Counted from the first letter of the stretch, positions 1 through 11,185 are shown. The stretch is DNA of 64,000 nucleotides from Ophiostoma sp. CBS 140.51 (GCA_029298735.1 JANSLP010000095.1:1-64000); one strand, 5' to 3'. Numbers and translations are program-made. Notes: a model not told the origin generated them from the sequence alone.

Positions 1-43
1 TCGTATGTAGCTTTTTGTACCTGTGGATCGATTTCAGACGATT

Positions 44-317
44 TCACCAATCAAAAGGAAGTCCACAAAAAAAGTAATATTTTCGGCCCCAAGGAGATAC
101 GATAGAGAGGGCGGTGGTAAGGGCGTCGGCGTGTCTATTCGGGATCCCATAGATCTTGGCAACGTCCTCCGGGACGGCGGTAGTGAGTGGTCCGGTCAAC
201 GGTGGGGTAGTATGCTTGGTGGCTGGGTTTATCGGGGTTATGGGGGTAGTGGGTGTATCGTTTCGGCCGGGCGGCGTAAAGGGAGTGGCGCCTAACGTAC
301 GGCTACGTTTAGTCGGG
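44..317 (-). pseudogene. Possible coding relic, unknown family
   Basis: On the minus strand an open frame of about 90 codons runs through this stretch and ends in TGA at 44-46; it is preceded by an in-frame TAA. The predicted peptide starts with a Pro/Thr-rich low-complexity part and ends in a more protein-like segment (VPEDVAKIYGIP, then a PWGRKYYFF motif). It has no convincing start codon and I do not recognise the family. Its position in transposon-rich DNA suggests a fragment of an element or a decayed gene. It could also be chance. Confidence 0.22.
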
Positions 318-882
318 GAGCGTTATAATCTTTCGGGGTATCGGGATGGATAATAAAGTAGTAGACTGGTGATTAAAACAAAGGAGTATTCAAAAGTCGT
401 TTTCAAAGTCCCAGAAAAGGTTGAATGTCTTTGTTAAATTAATAGTTAGGTAGATTTTACATATATATATATATTTCCATTTATTTTTTAAATGTAGTGT
501 ACTAATTTTAAAAATAGCTTCGTTGTTTTCGACGTCTCGCGAGGATGCTGGTAAGTGATACATATACAGGGCAAAAACACAGCGCAGAGCCTAGAAGAGC
601 TCCATTCAATGTCTTATTTGGCTGTGAAGCCGGTTCGTGAAACTTTTGTATCTCGCTGTTTGTGAAGTTACATTTGCATGTGAAATGCAGACACTTAGCG
701 TTAACAGTAGCGTTAACAGTTCACGACAACGCAGTCACACAGGCGTGAGACAGAAGGCTTGTGCGCTGTGTGTCTGCTATGCATCATGTTAAATTACATC
801 TAGGAAAGAGCGTGCATTCAATCGATTTATTGGGAAAGAGTAACTAATACAGAGATTTACTGCAGCTGACGGGACCTGGGAT
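318..882. other. AT-rich spacer without recognisable gene
   Basis: No coding pattern seen. It contains a short TA microsatellite around 461-474 and a perfect tandem duplication of the 12-mer TAGCGTTAACAG at 696-719. Confidence 0.6.
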
Positions 883-1287
883 GTGGACGAAGTGGATGCT
901 AGTAAAGAACAACAAGCTGCTAGTACAAGGTTGGTGTATACGAAATACGGTGGCCCAGAACGCCGGAACATGCCCGAGGTTAGCGGACAGGAGCCGTTCA
1001 ACATATGGAATGTGTTCCCAGTGTGGCAGGCAAGCTGCCCCAAGGCTTCCGAGTTGGCGGAGGTATTTGCGGTGGGTAGGACTCAGTGGAAGCTCCTAAC
1101 CCAAACTATTGAGGGTTTTCAGGATATCAGCCACCCCACCGATGTCCAGATCACTTGGGCAAATAAGGAAATCATCCCTTTAAGTTGGATTAAGATGATT
1201 ATGCAGTGTATGGAGAAAGATGCTAATGAGTGTCTTTTACTAGCGGATCTTGTAAACTTGTGGAAGATTTATTCGCTCTTGAAGTAA
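883..1287 (+). CDS. Hypothetical protein, 134 aa, weakly supported
   Basis: An uninterrupted 134-codon frame from ATG at 883 to TAA at 1287. The composition is protein-like: mixed hydrophobic and charged residues, several Trp, no low complexity, and a C-terminal half rich in Ile/Leu/Met that could form helices (QCMEKDANECLLLADL). There is no signal peptide, no membrane segment and no motif I recognise. The surroundings are AT-rich transposon-relic DNA with a gag relic 550 bp downstream, so it may be a retroelement fragment or a lineage-specific orphan. No clear intron or promoter was found. Confidence 0.3.
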   Translation: MDEVDASKEQQAASTRLVYTKYGGPERRNMPEVSGQEPFNIWNVFPVWQASCPKASELAEVFAVGRTQWKLLTQTIEGFQDISHPTDVQITWANKEIIPLSWIKMIMQCMEKDANECLLLADLVNLWKIYSLLK

Positions 1288-1832
1288 ACAACTTTATTAT
1301 AGTCTTTTCAATTTAACTGTCTTAAACTATGAATATATGTTCTTATCTAGCGAAATAATTATAAAATAGCAACTGTATGATGTGGTGGAAATGTTTACTC
1401 GTATCTCTCCAAAGGGCGAAAGCTGCCTTGGAAAAGGTGTCCACCAGCTCTTTTTCAGCCATCCATTCCAGCCACAGCGGGGACTGCTAACATTTGTTTA
1501 CTCTGATTGGTCTTATTATCAGACCTGCTTTACTTGGGTGCTTATGCCTCAGGTCGCTAATGACTAACAATATTATTGGTCAGATAAGAATCAGGCAGCA
1601 GGGTAGAATATGACACCGGAGTTCTCAATAATGTCAAATACCTCAATCAAATTTCACTCTATCAACATTTAACTACCGAAGTCTACAAAAAACATTGCTT
1701 TTATAGAGCCTAAGTGAGACTTCCCTCGATATTTATATCCAAGTGATTTTTCTCGTCTTGAAAGCATGGTTATGGTACTACCACTTTAAACGTCCTTACT
1801 AACCGAGCACGGGTTAGATAAACGTCACCGAA
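1288..1832. other. AT-rich spacer
   Basis: No recognisable gene. The short open frame at 1382-1567 has no family features and is not called. Confidence 0.5.
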
Positions 1833-2156
1833 ATGGAGGCCGCTATCCAATTTCAGCGCCTTAAACAAACTGGAAGTGTTCAAGACTATACATCGGAGTT
1901 TATCAGGCTGAGAAGCAAGCTCACAAAGGAGACATTCTTCGCATCTCTCTTCTTTGTCGGGCTAAAAGACGAAATCCAAGACATGATATATCAGCTTGGA
2001 GAACTACCAATTACATTCGAAGATATGGCGAAAGCAGCACTACATATTGACAACCAGATGTATGAGGAACGAAAGAAGTATGGGCTGTGTTTTTCTTGTG
2101 GGGGGCGGGGCCATGTGGCGGCGGCGCACGGCGGAGCCGGACAAAAGAGACGATGA
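1833..2156 (+). mobile_element. LTR-retrotransposon gag relic
   Basis: A 107-aa fragment with the organisation of a Ty3/Gypsy-type Gag. It has a helical retrotransposon_gag region (residues about 1-80, including QTGSVQDYTSEFIRLRSKL and a following helix) and a C-terminal zinc-knuckle-like motif CFSCGGRGH. The knuckle has the C-x2-C-x4-H spacing, but the fourth ligand position is His where Cys is expected, and the frame stops soon after. No protease, reverse transcriptase or integrase follows in any frame within 2 kb, and no flanking long terminal repeats are seen. I read it as a truncated, dead copy. Confidence 0.65.
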
Positions 2157-2694
2157 GATGCTGTGTGTATACCGAATTACCGTGGCCGGTCGATCTATTT
2201 ATCTGTTACATCGTGGTCACAACAACAAGGTCCTGCAAGAATCCGTTGAAAATAGCCAACGTAGAGACTCTTAATCCTTACTGTGGCTTTCATTTATCCC
2301 TCCAAGTATACTTTGATCTGTCGCCCTCTGTTTGCACCACTGCGTGTCTTCCTGAGACTCGCTTGCCTCTAACTGCGCTGCTGCTACAGTGGTGGACTCT
2401 GCTGTACGTCTCTTCCTGGGCTGCTTTTGACTCTTGGATAACCGATCTCTACCCGAATGGAAGGGCGGATCCACTGTCTGCCTTGGACGCTTAGCGTTGC
2501 TAAAGCTCGATGTGAAACTTGACGCAAAACGCATAGATGGGTCATCCCCGAGAGCCCCGGAGTCCTGGCTCGGCTCTGCTGAGTCACCTTCTATGTAGAG
2601 AGGCCGAGGACTGGCAGTTGCTTCGCCATGGTCTCCAAAGTCTTGCCCGCCACCGTTGGCGATAGATTGAAATTTCCCATCGCCATCCCGCCAC
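2157..2694. other. Spacer, probable transposon remnant
   Basis: Several short overlapping frames exist on both strands, but none has a family motif. The stretch is probably the 3' remains of the element whose gag lies just upstream. Confidence 0.4.
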
Positions 2695-3066
2695 TCAGAA
2701 CAATCTGTAGCTAGAGTTCCTTCTTGGTGGGCCAGTCACCCACCCTGGCGGCAGAGTGCCTCCGGTGCCAAGACCACCGGTGAGCCAGGGAGGAAGAAAC
2801 GGCGGGAAGCGCGGCCGACCGGTGGTGGCAGGAATTGTGGCGGCCACTGCCAACGTTGGCCTAACGGGTGTGCCTGTCAAGGTCACGGTGACACCGGAAA
2901 TTGGAGCATCGGGGTCGTGCGAAGGCGTGGCGGCCGCGGCGGCGGCCCACAGTTCGTGAAGCTGCTGTGGGCTGTAGTCAAAAACGACTGGTCCGGCTTG
3001 GACGGTCCCGAAGAGCGCTAGGACGACAACGGCCACAGCCGTGAAGGACGGCACAAAATTTGTCAT
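2695..3066 (-). CDS. Small secreted proline-rich protein, candidate
   Basis: A single-exon frame of 123 aa from ATG at 3066. Residues 1-24 look like a classical signal peptide: a hydrophobic core of AVAVVVLALFG with a probable cleavage after VQA. The mature part is rich in Ala, Pro, Thr and Gly, with a PRFPPFLPPW segment near residues 85-95, and it has no cysteines. A TATATA element lies at about 3177-3183, 110 bp upstream of the start. No catalytic motif is visible. Small secreted proteins next to repeats are often effector candidates, but that is only contextual. The frame could also be a truncated gene. Confidence 0.45.
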   Translation of the reverse strand: MTNFVPSFTAVAVVVLALFGTVQAGPVVFDYSPQQLHELWAAAAAATPSHDPDAPISGVTVTLTGTPVRPTLAVAATIPATTGRPRFPPFLPPWLTGGLGTGGTLPPGWVTGPPRRNSSYRLF

Positions 3067-4295
3067 CTTGGATGATGTACTTTTGAGATGTGGACGATTG
3101 CGCCGTCAACGATGACAACCAGGCGCTCAAAGAAGAAAGACAAGACGCCAAGTACAACAAGGGCATGCTGCTACACTATATATACCGCCCATTCGCACAA
3201 CCTCTGAACACCACCCAGGAAAGCGGGCTACTAATGTTTACAGCCACTGGGACATCGTGTTGACATACTATGCGATATATTGCCCGTTGTAACTTGCACA
3301 TCCACCACACACGCCCATACTTCTGGGTAAACGGGCACATACGCGTGGCGAATGGCGAAATATAGAGCATGGAGTACCATCATGGCCAAACTGGATTAAG
3401 CATAACCACAATACGAGCCGTTATCTTTCCTGTACACACGCTCCTTTCCGTCTTGCGTCGGGGAAAAATCCTCACGTTGTCTGGGGCAAGAGGTGTGGTC
3501 ATTTGGGTAGGAGCGCGTTTTGTTTTGATCGTTGATTTTCCAAATAAACGAGTTAGGGGCATGCCGTATCGTGGCAGCATTGCCATAGGCCAGTGCACCG
3601 GGTTGTTCATTGCTATTTCGGTACGCCCACGTCTTGCCTATTCTTATCGCTCCGAGAGCGTGCTCGGTTCAGCAGATTGAGAAAACACGGCAGTCAGCGC
3701 AACCACGCGGCACGCGGCACAAGCAGGATAAATCCGGGTGTGAGGTACTGTTCACAAAATATTCTGATGCATTAAATATAGATACAACTTAAAGGTTATT
3801 AGAACTCTCTTTACTTTCGTCTGTATAGATAATATGTCGGTATGAATGCACCGTATGGCAATGATATTCTTATAAGAACAGGAGTGGGCAAGGGGGGGTG
3901 GCGGCCTCCGGCCGCCAGACCTCTAATTGGGCCCACCAGAAGATAGGGGTAATGGCTGGCGCGTCTTCAATGTAGTTTCGCGCACCAAATTTTGGTGTAT
4001 CTGTCTTCGAGAGAAGACAAGCCCTTTTACCACCAGATCACTTGTATAGCCTCCACCAAGAGGAGGACGTACAGGATCACGGTAGGGCTCAATTTTATAC
4101 AATTTCACACGCATTTGCTGGTTGTTTGGATCCTGCTTGCCAACGGGTAATTCCACATAATACTTAATACTATACTACATACCAGCCTCTAAATTCCTCG
4201 TAGAGGAGTCCACCCTGTTTAAGATCTTCGCCGCTATACCGTCCCCTGTAGAGTAATGGAATAAAGCAGCACCAGCGACGCTCCAGCTAGTGGTC
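3067..4295. other. Gene-free stretch
   Basis: No supported gene. It holds a GC-rich perfect inverted repeat, GGCGGCC-TCC-GGCCGCC, near 3900-3917 beside a G-run, in otherwise AT-rich DNA. A 77-codon minus frame at 3923-4156 was considered and not called. Confidence 0.5.
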
Positions 4296-5472
4296 CTATA
4301 CTGGTGATAATGGAGATTTGTCCTTGGCGGAAATCGCCGGAGCGCCTCGCGGCTGGGCCGCCTTATCTCCCACAAGCCACGGCAAGTCCTTGACAAGATT
4401 CAATAGCGCTCCCAGGACGGCCAGGCCAAATGCGCACATGGGTCCTAGGATGGCAAAGATAGTGAAGCCGTATGATGCCCGCTGGAAGTCGGCGTTGCTC
4501 TGGAGCCGCTCTGTGGCCAGGCCGACCTGCATCGCCGTCAGCACCAAGGCGATGAAAACGGCGGCGGTGGCCATCCAGGCGAGGTTGTCGCGGAAGAAGC
4601 TGCCGTAGTTGCGCCAGCCGCGGAGGTACGGGTCGAAGGATGGGAGGCTAGTGAAGCGGCTGATTGTGTTGATACGGGACAGGCGGAGCTCGCTGCGCAG
4701 GAAGCGTGGGTGGACCATGTCTGGGTCGTGGGTTTCGAGGAGCTCCCTAACCAACTCCTTCCACGTTGCCCATTCGATTGTCTTGTCCTCTGCCTGGCGA
4801 GGCAGGAGGCGCTTATCGTTGGCAACGAAAAAGTCGCTCTCCGAGGTTACGAGACAGGCATAGGTGTAGAGGAAGCCGAGCGCGACTCGCCGCGGGGTTT
4901 CCTTACACGGGGCCGCGGGAGCCTCTTGGTTCGCGGGCGTGCCACCCGCACCGCCGTTTGTCGCCGCAGCTTCAGACTTCTCGCATGCACAGCCACCAGG
5001 ACACATCAGGTTGCGCCGCCAAAACCCCGGGTCGAGAAGAAACCTCGGGATGGGTTTGTAAAAGATCTTCGAGTTGTTATCCCAGAGGAGGTGGAGGTCC
5101 ATCCGGTCGGCGACGGTGATCTCTCGGCCCATGGCAGCCTGTAAGTGCAGCTGGGTGGCGGGATGCTTCGAGCCGGCAAACCCTAGATACCGAAAAATCT
5201 TGCCCAGGTCTCCGAGGGACAGTTCCGAGTCTAGGAAATCAGACACGCTATTAGGAGGGTCATTAGCAGGGTTGACAACGATGCGGTTCTTCTTTTCCCC
5301 TCCAATATACTCGTAGCAATGATAGGCGGCCGGTAAAGTATCCAGAGTGCCATCCACATGGTCAAGCACCTCGGTAGAGAACTGTAGGGCGTTATTAGAA
5401 GTAGAGATACGTTTCCGGACGTTGTTAAAGCTGCGAGCATACCGGCCAGGTAGGGAGAATTTGTTGGTTCAT
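4296..5472 (-). CDS. Fungal membrane protein, DUF6601-like
   Basis: Two exons: 5472-5443 (10 codons, MNQQILPTWP) and 5381-4296, with a 61-bp intron that has GTATGC donor, TAATAAC-like branch site and CTACAG acceptor. The product is 371 aa. The long downstream frame opens without an in-frame ATG near its 5' end, so the first exon supplies the start. The soluble N-terminal part carries conserved-looking strings (FYKPIPRFLL, WATWKELVREL). Two hydrophobic segments lie near the C-terminus (about residues 280-305 and 318-345), so the protein is probably membrane anchored with a short tail. This layout matches a widespread uncharacterised fungal family that I recall as DUF6601, some of whose members are mislabelled as subtilisin-like; I see no protease triad. 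Function unknown. Confidence 0.75.
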
Positions 5473-6482
5473 GTTAAATGCGGACTGTAGTAACAGAAGT
5501 TATTTGGTCTCGGGTCGCGACGTGTGGGCACTAGCAGCCGTATTAGCCTTGGGTCTCTAAGAGTAAGTAGGCTGGAGGTGGAGGTGACTGTGCGCGGTCT
5601 GTTAGCTGGATTTACCGTAACCGTAAATAGTATCACAGACCTGCTGCCGGGCTTACTAGCCATCAGCAAAGTATTCTACCGTTATACACCGCCTAGGCCC
5701 TGGATTCTGTATTTACTCTGACATCTACCTGTATCTCGAATTGTAGCTCCTTGAGCTACGTCCTCGTCTTCAGCCTGACCCCTACCTGCGTCATATTTGA
5801 TATACTGTCTTCTCTGCTCATCCTTACTTACCTGCTTACCTGCCCGCCAGTCATGACACATAGGCAGCCGACTCCGTCGCTTTACCGTATCTAGGAACCG
5901 GGCTCGATATATCTCCGATGTCCTCGTCCTGTTGATCATCCGTCGCTCCCTTATTTGGAGGTAGACCCACAGCTGCGTTACGTCGCGTCAAGGATGAGAA
6001 ACGACGCGTCTCTGGACTAGAAACGATGCTGTGGAGGTAGATGACCTGGCTTCGAGTTGCAGAAGAAAAGGACGAGTTGTTGTTTTGAGGCCGTCATTTG
6101 GGATGGGCGACAAGTCGGTTAAAATCTATTGGATGAACTGTGCTTAAAGCTAGGCAACGATAACTACGCGGCGGCTTGGACGGGCCGAAACGATTGGCGG
6201 CTGGTGTGCGGGGTTGTGGTGCGGCTGACTTCAGTCGCGTTGTAGAACGTCGCCAACACGGATTAGAGTATCTTAACGCAATCATTACATATTTTGTTTC
6301 CAGGGACAAGCGATCAATATCCTCCGGTCGATCATCTACGCTACTTTGTCGGGGGGGCACAAGGCCTAAGAAGTGGTTCGAGGCCAGTCCGTCGTACGGC
6401 ATTGTATCCGCGAGTGGGAACCCCGCTAGCAGTAGTCTGGCACAACTCGGCCGCGAAACGCACTCTTGTAAGTAACGACACG
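5473..6482. other. Gene-free stretch upstream of the NLR gene
   Basis: No recognisable gene. A minus frame at 5682-5939 is rich in Arg, Lys and Gln and has no family signature; it may be a retroelement scrap. The last few hundred bases are presumably the promoter of the NLR gene. Confidence 0.45.
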
Positions 6483-9400
6483 ATGAACTCCGTCAGGGTC
6501 GGCCAGGTCGCTCTCCTTGCCGGAGGGACGATAGCCTTGTACTCCTTTCTCCGCAGGCTCGCGCATTCTCGGTCCTCTTCGTTCCCCCCGGCGCAGGGCG
6601 GTTCTCGCCCTGAATGCCCCGCTTCGGACGGTCCACAATCCCAGCAAACGAAGGGTGTCCGGCTCCATCAAGTCCACCCCTCTCCTGAAAATGAGACCGC
6701 AACAGACATCGACATCATTGCCATCCATGGCCTGGACACGAAGTCACCGGACACATGGCTATGGGAACCCAAAGGCGCCCACATCAATTGGCTTGAACAC
6801 CCTTGCATGCTGCCCAAGCGGTTTCCGACCGCACGGATCTTCACCTGCGACTGGCCGGCCGACCTCCTCGAGCAGCCAGACTTTATTCAAAAGACAACCG
6901 AAGAGTTTGCTCGGCTCCTGCTTGCTGGCATCAAAAGTCGGCCGCCCGCAGCGAATGAGGCCCACGGAAAGGACGACCGGCCAATTGTCTTCATTGCGTC
7001 CTGCCTTGGAGGCATCGTCTTGATGAAAGCGCTCGTGATGGCGAGCCACGAATATCTTTCCGTGAAACAGGCGACATCTGGTATCGTTTTTCTCGCTACT
7101 CCCTTTCGAGGCACTTCGTTCCAATGCGTGGCTAAGTGGGCCGAGCCGGGTCTGAGGGCCTGGGCTTTAATACGAGACAAGAAGGTTTCCAACCTACTCG
7201 AGCACGCGAAGTCGACTTCGGACATCGAAGAACTCGTGCGCGGCTTCACTACTGTCTGTCGGGAAAACGACCTTATCGACCGTGTGTTCACCTTCTACGA
7301 GACTGGAAAGTCGAGTCTTCCACGCAAAATAGCTCCCTGGCTCCCTACCTCTTTGTCTCAAGAACAGCCGGTACGAGTCGTAACCTAGTTCCCACTCGAG
7401 ACTTATCGTGTAAGCTGTATCCAGTAGAAACTAATGCATCCCAGCTCGTTGATAGGAACTCCGCGACTCTGGATTTCGTTCCACATCCCTTGGCGCTTCC
7501 TCGACCGCACGTTCTGATGAATAAGTTTTACGGGCCTGATGACCCAGGATACTTTTCCATTATCGGAATAATGGAGAAACTTCTTGGCGACGTTCGCAAC
7601 GGGCAGCCAATTGAGAAAGCAGACGTTTGGATACGCGAGAAATGCTATACCAAGGGCAGTCTTAAGATTGAACGACTCTCGGGCGACCTGCTGCCGATGG
7701 ATCAATGCTACATCAATCTGGCTATGATAGAGAAGTGCAGCGATAATACCGGTCGCTCAAAGGAGGGAGATACAGCACAGCAGTCTACCCCATTTTCGCT
7801 CCTCGCTCGATTGAAACTCGAGACGCCGGGTGAGGAGATTGAAGTTACGTTGCCGAACCTCTTTAAGCCTTTGAAGATGCATGACGGCCAAACGAAACAG
7901 CCATGCCGGATCCTGATTCGTGGACGCGCAGGCGTAGGCAAGACTACGCTATGCAAGAAGATTGTCTATGACTTTACGTTTGGCAAAATGTGGCACGACA
8001 AGTTCAATCGCTTGCTTTGGGTGCCGTTGCGGAACCTGAAGAGACGCAAGACTGCAGGATATAACTTCGGAAATCTGTTTCATGACGAGTATTTCTCTCA
8101 GCACCCGGAAGGCAAAAAACTCGCCGACGCACTATGGCACGCCTTAACTGACGCTAAGATTGGCAAGACTTTGTTCATCCTCGACGGTCTGGACGAAGTG
8201 TCACAGGACTTGGACAGCGATATGTCCAAATTCCTTGAAGAGCTCTTGAATCAGCCAAATGTCATCATCACTTCCCGTCCCAACGCAATACCCCCTGCGC
8301 GGTTGGATACTCTCCATCTCGAGGTAGAAACCATTGGGTTCTATCAGGACCAAGTGGCGGCCTACATCGAAGACGCCTTTACCGATCGAGATACGCGCAA
8401 ACCTGATTTGGAAAAGATCAGCGACGTTCAATCGTTTCTCCGAGCTCATCCGCTCATGCAAGGTCTGGTGCGGATCCCAATCCAACTGGATGCGTTCTGC
8501 TACACCTGGGACAGTTTTCGTGGCAAGGCTGTACCGGCGACTATGACAGCGGTTTACAGAAACATCGTGCAAAGCTTGTTGAAAAAGGATACCGTTAATT
8601 TGGATAAAGCCCGCCAACATCAAATGCAGGTGGCTCGACAGATCGAGGTCGATAAATTAATGCAGAAAGAGCTCTGCCTTCTCGAAGCTATTGCCTTCAC
8701 CGGAATGCGAAACGATGTCATAGACTTTCAGCCAAAACATCGCGATGCTATATCCCTGCACTTCAACTCAGACGATACGAGTCTCTTCCTTGATGAGATG
8801 CTCGGTCGAGTTTCTTTCCTCCGGACATCAGATTCTTCAACGATGGACCGCGACCGAAACTATCACTTTCTACACCTAACGTTTGAAGAGTATTTTGCGG
8901 CACAGTATTTTGTACGGCAGTGGGAAGCCAAGGAGGTGCTTCGATGTCTTGACCTTGGTAACGAAGAGATCGAGGACATGAAACCTGCCGCTTTTCTTCG
9001 GAAACACAAGTACGACGCACGCTATGATATCTTTTGGCGCTTTGTCACGGGCTTGCTCGGTGCCAAGCAAGTATCTAGGTTCTTCTCTACCATTGACCAA
9101 AAGCCGCGCGATCTTTTGGGACCCACGCACCAACGGCTGGTCATGCATTGCTTAAGTGAAGTGGACCCTTCGACGACGTTACCGATTCGAACCGACCTGG
9201 AAGCTAAGCTAGCACAATGGATACTTTTCGAATGCGAGTTGACAGGATCCTCACTCTTAGCAAGAGAATCAGAGTGTCCAGACCAAGCCTTAGGCACTGC
9301 CCTAAAAACTGCTTTGAGCCATGGGACAGTAAAAATTCGAAAAGCAATCCTACAAAGTCTACAGTATTCTCATGCACATTTCTCAGATACAATCGTCTCA

Positions 9401-10969
9401 GCCCTCGTGGCGCTACTTAAGGACGATAGACGGGCCGTCCGATCTGCCGCCGCTAGAGCCTTAGGGAGCCAAGCGAACTTGTCGGATACGACCGTCTCAG
9501 CCCTCGTGGCGCTGCTTAAAAACGACGATAATGACGTCCGATCTGCCGCCGCTAAAGCTTTAAAGAGCCAAGCGAACTTATCGGACACGACCGTCTTAGC
9601 CCTCGTGGCGCTGCTTAAAAACGACGATAATGACGTCCGATCTGCCGCCGCTGAAGCCTTAGAGAGCCAAGCGAACTTATCGGACACGACCGTCTTAGCC
9701 CTCGTGGCGCTGCTTAAAAACGACGATAATGACGTCCGATCTGCCGCCGCTGAAGCCTTAGAGAGCCAAGCGAACTTTTCGGACACGACCGTCTCAGCCC
9801 TCGTAGCGCTGCTCAAGGACGACGATAGTGACGTCCGATCTACCGCAACTAGAGCCTTAAGGAGCCAAGCGAACTTGTCGGATACGGCCGTCTCAGCCCT
9901 CGTAGCGCTGCTTAAGGACGATGACTGGGCCGTCCGATCTGCCGCCGCTGGAGCCTTAGAGAGCCAAGCGAACTTGTCGGATACGACCGTCTCAGCCCTC
10001 GTGGCGCTGCTTAAGGACGACGACAGTGACGTCCGATCTGCCGCCGCTAAAGCCTTAGAGAGNNNNNNNNNNNNNNNNNNNNNNNNNNNNNNNNNNNNNN
10101 NNNNNNNNNNNNNNNNNNNNNNNNNNNNNNNNNNNNNNNNNNNNNNNNNNNNNNNNNNNNNNNNNNNNNNNNNNNNNNNNNNNNNNNNNNNNNNNNNNNN
10201 NNNNNNNNNNNNNNNNNNNNNNNNNNNNNNNNNNNNNNNNNNNNNNNNNNNNNNNNNNNNNNNNNNNNNNNNNNNNNNNNNNNNNNNNNNNNNNNNNNNN
10301 NNNNNACTTAAGGACGATAGACGGGCCGTCCGATCTGCCGCCGCTAGAGCCTTAGGGAGCCAAGCGAACTTGTCGGATACGACCGTCTCAGCCCTCGTGG
10401 CGCTACTTAAGGACGAAGACTGGAGGGTCCGATATACCGCCGCTAGAGCCTTAGGGAGCCAAGCGAACTTGTCGGACACGACCGTCTCCGCCCTCGTGGC
10501 GCTGCTTAAGGACGACGACTCGATCGTCCGATTTACGGTTGCTGAAACCTTAGGAAGTCAAGCTAACGTGTCAGATAATATACTTAAGACTATTGGGTTA
10601 TTGTTAGAATTTGAGAGATCGGTCGAGAGATCGGTCCAAAGATCGGCTGAGGGACCGGACGAGACGACCTATTTTACCGTACGAAATGTCCACTTTGTAG
10701 AATCTTGGTATGGGAGCTGGCTATTCCGGAGTTTTAAGGAACAATTGAGTCTATATGTTGATGATAAGGATGGTGGGCATAATCTGTGCATTATCAACCA
10801 ACCAAGTGGACTCCGAACTGCTTGTTTTAAGGATCGCAGCCATTGCGGAGAATTCTTTGCCGTGCTGGGAAAAGGTCGCCAACTTTGGAATATACGTGGC
10901 TATCGTATATGGCATGATTTTAAGGGGGAAACTACGACTGATTATGTAGACACGTCTCGTCCGGAATAA
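6483..10969 (+). CDS. NLR-type receptor: hydrolase-like/NACHT/HEAT repeats
   Basis: Two exons, 6483-7370 and 7445-10969. The 74-bp intron has a GTACGA donor, CTAAT branch site and CCAG acceptor, and joins the frames in phase 0 as SQEQP/LVDRNSATLD. The product is about 1470 aa. Order: a short hydrophobic N-terminus (residues 9-24); an alpha/beta-hydrolase-like domain (about 75-300) with IHGLD and the nucleophile-elbow region IASCLGG, where Cys174 sits at the usual Ser; a linker with HVLMNKFYGP; a NACHT domain (about 445-620) with Walker A GRAGVGKT (456-463) and Walker B TLFILDGLDEV (538-548); the NACHT-associated LTFEEYFAAQYF; twelve 33-residue HEAT-like repeats (about 938-1333) interrupted by an assembly gap; and a unique C-terminus. 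The architecture matches fungal NOD-like receptors implicated in non-self recognition and heterokaryon incompatibility. A start at 6294 is possible, but 6483 puts the hydrophobic segment at the N-terminus. Confidence 0.88.
9368..10555 (+). repeat. Array of twelve 99-bp HEAT-encoding units
   Basis: Units begin at 9368, 9467, 9566, 9665, 9764, 9863, 9962, 10061, 10160, 10259, 10358 and 10457, each exactly 99 bp and 33 codons. The consensus starts SQANLSDTTVSALVALLK. The units of 9566 and 9665 encode identical peptides. Variation concentrates in residues 19-24 (for example NDDND, DDDSD, DDDWA, DDRRA, DEDWR, DDDSI) and in 29-33. Each unit is a two-helix HEAT/Arm-type repeat; the variable residues fall in and just after the inter-helix loop. 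Units 8, 9 and half of 10 lie in the N gap and are inferred from phase. A degenerate thirteenth unit follows (SQANVSDN). Confidence 0.9.
10063..10305. other. Assembly gap, 243 N
   Basis: A run of N inside the HEAT array. Its length keeps both the reading frame and the 99-bp repeat register. It corresponds to 82 codons when the two split codons are included: two whole units plus the first 16 residues of a third. Confidence 0.97.
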
Positions 10970-11185
10970 AGCTATAAGAGGTTCTAGGGATAAATTTAAT
11001 AGTGAAAAGATTACGGCTAGGACGGAGAAACTTAACTCTCTACTCTTTTCGAGGTCAGGGCTCCGGATCTTCTCGTTATTATTACTATAGGAGGCCGTGG
11101 TAGTTAGGCACCGGGGAGGGTATATTAAATCACCGTATAGCCTAATTACCGTGATAGAAAAGTATTATGTTTATAAACATATCCA

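Noticed and set aside
3923..4156. 77-codon minus frame
   Set aside because: Plausible composition, but no signal, motif or gene context; too short to call.
9370..10479. Long minus-strand frame (369 codons) through the HEAT array
   Set aside because: It is the antisense shadow of a repetitive coding region; the periodic peptide has no start context or family, and the sense strand explains the sequence.
7136..10969. NACHT-HEAT protein starting at 7136 as a separate gene
   Set aside because: The first 100 codons of that frame are an out-of-frame reading of the hydrolase exon; the intron at 7371-7444 joins the two parts.
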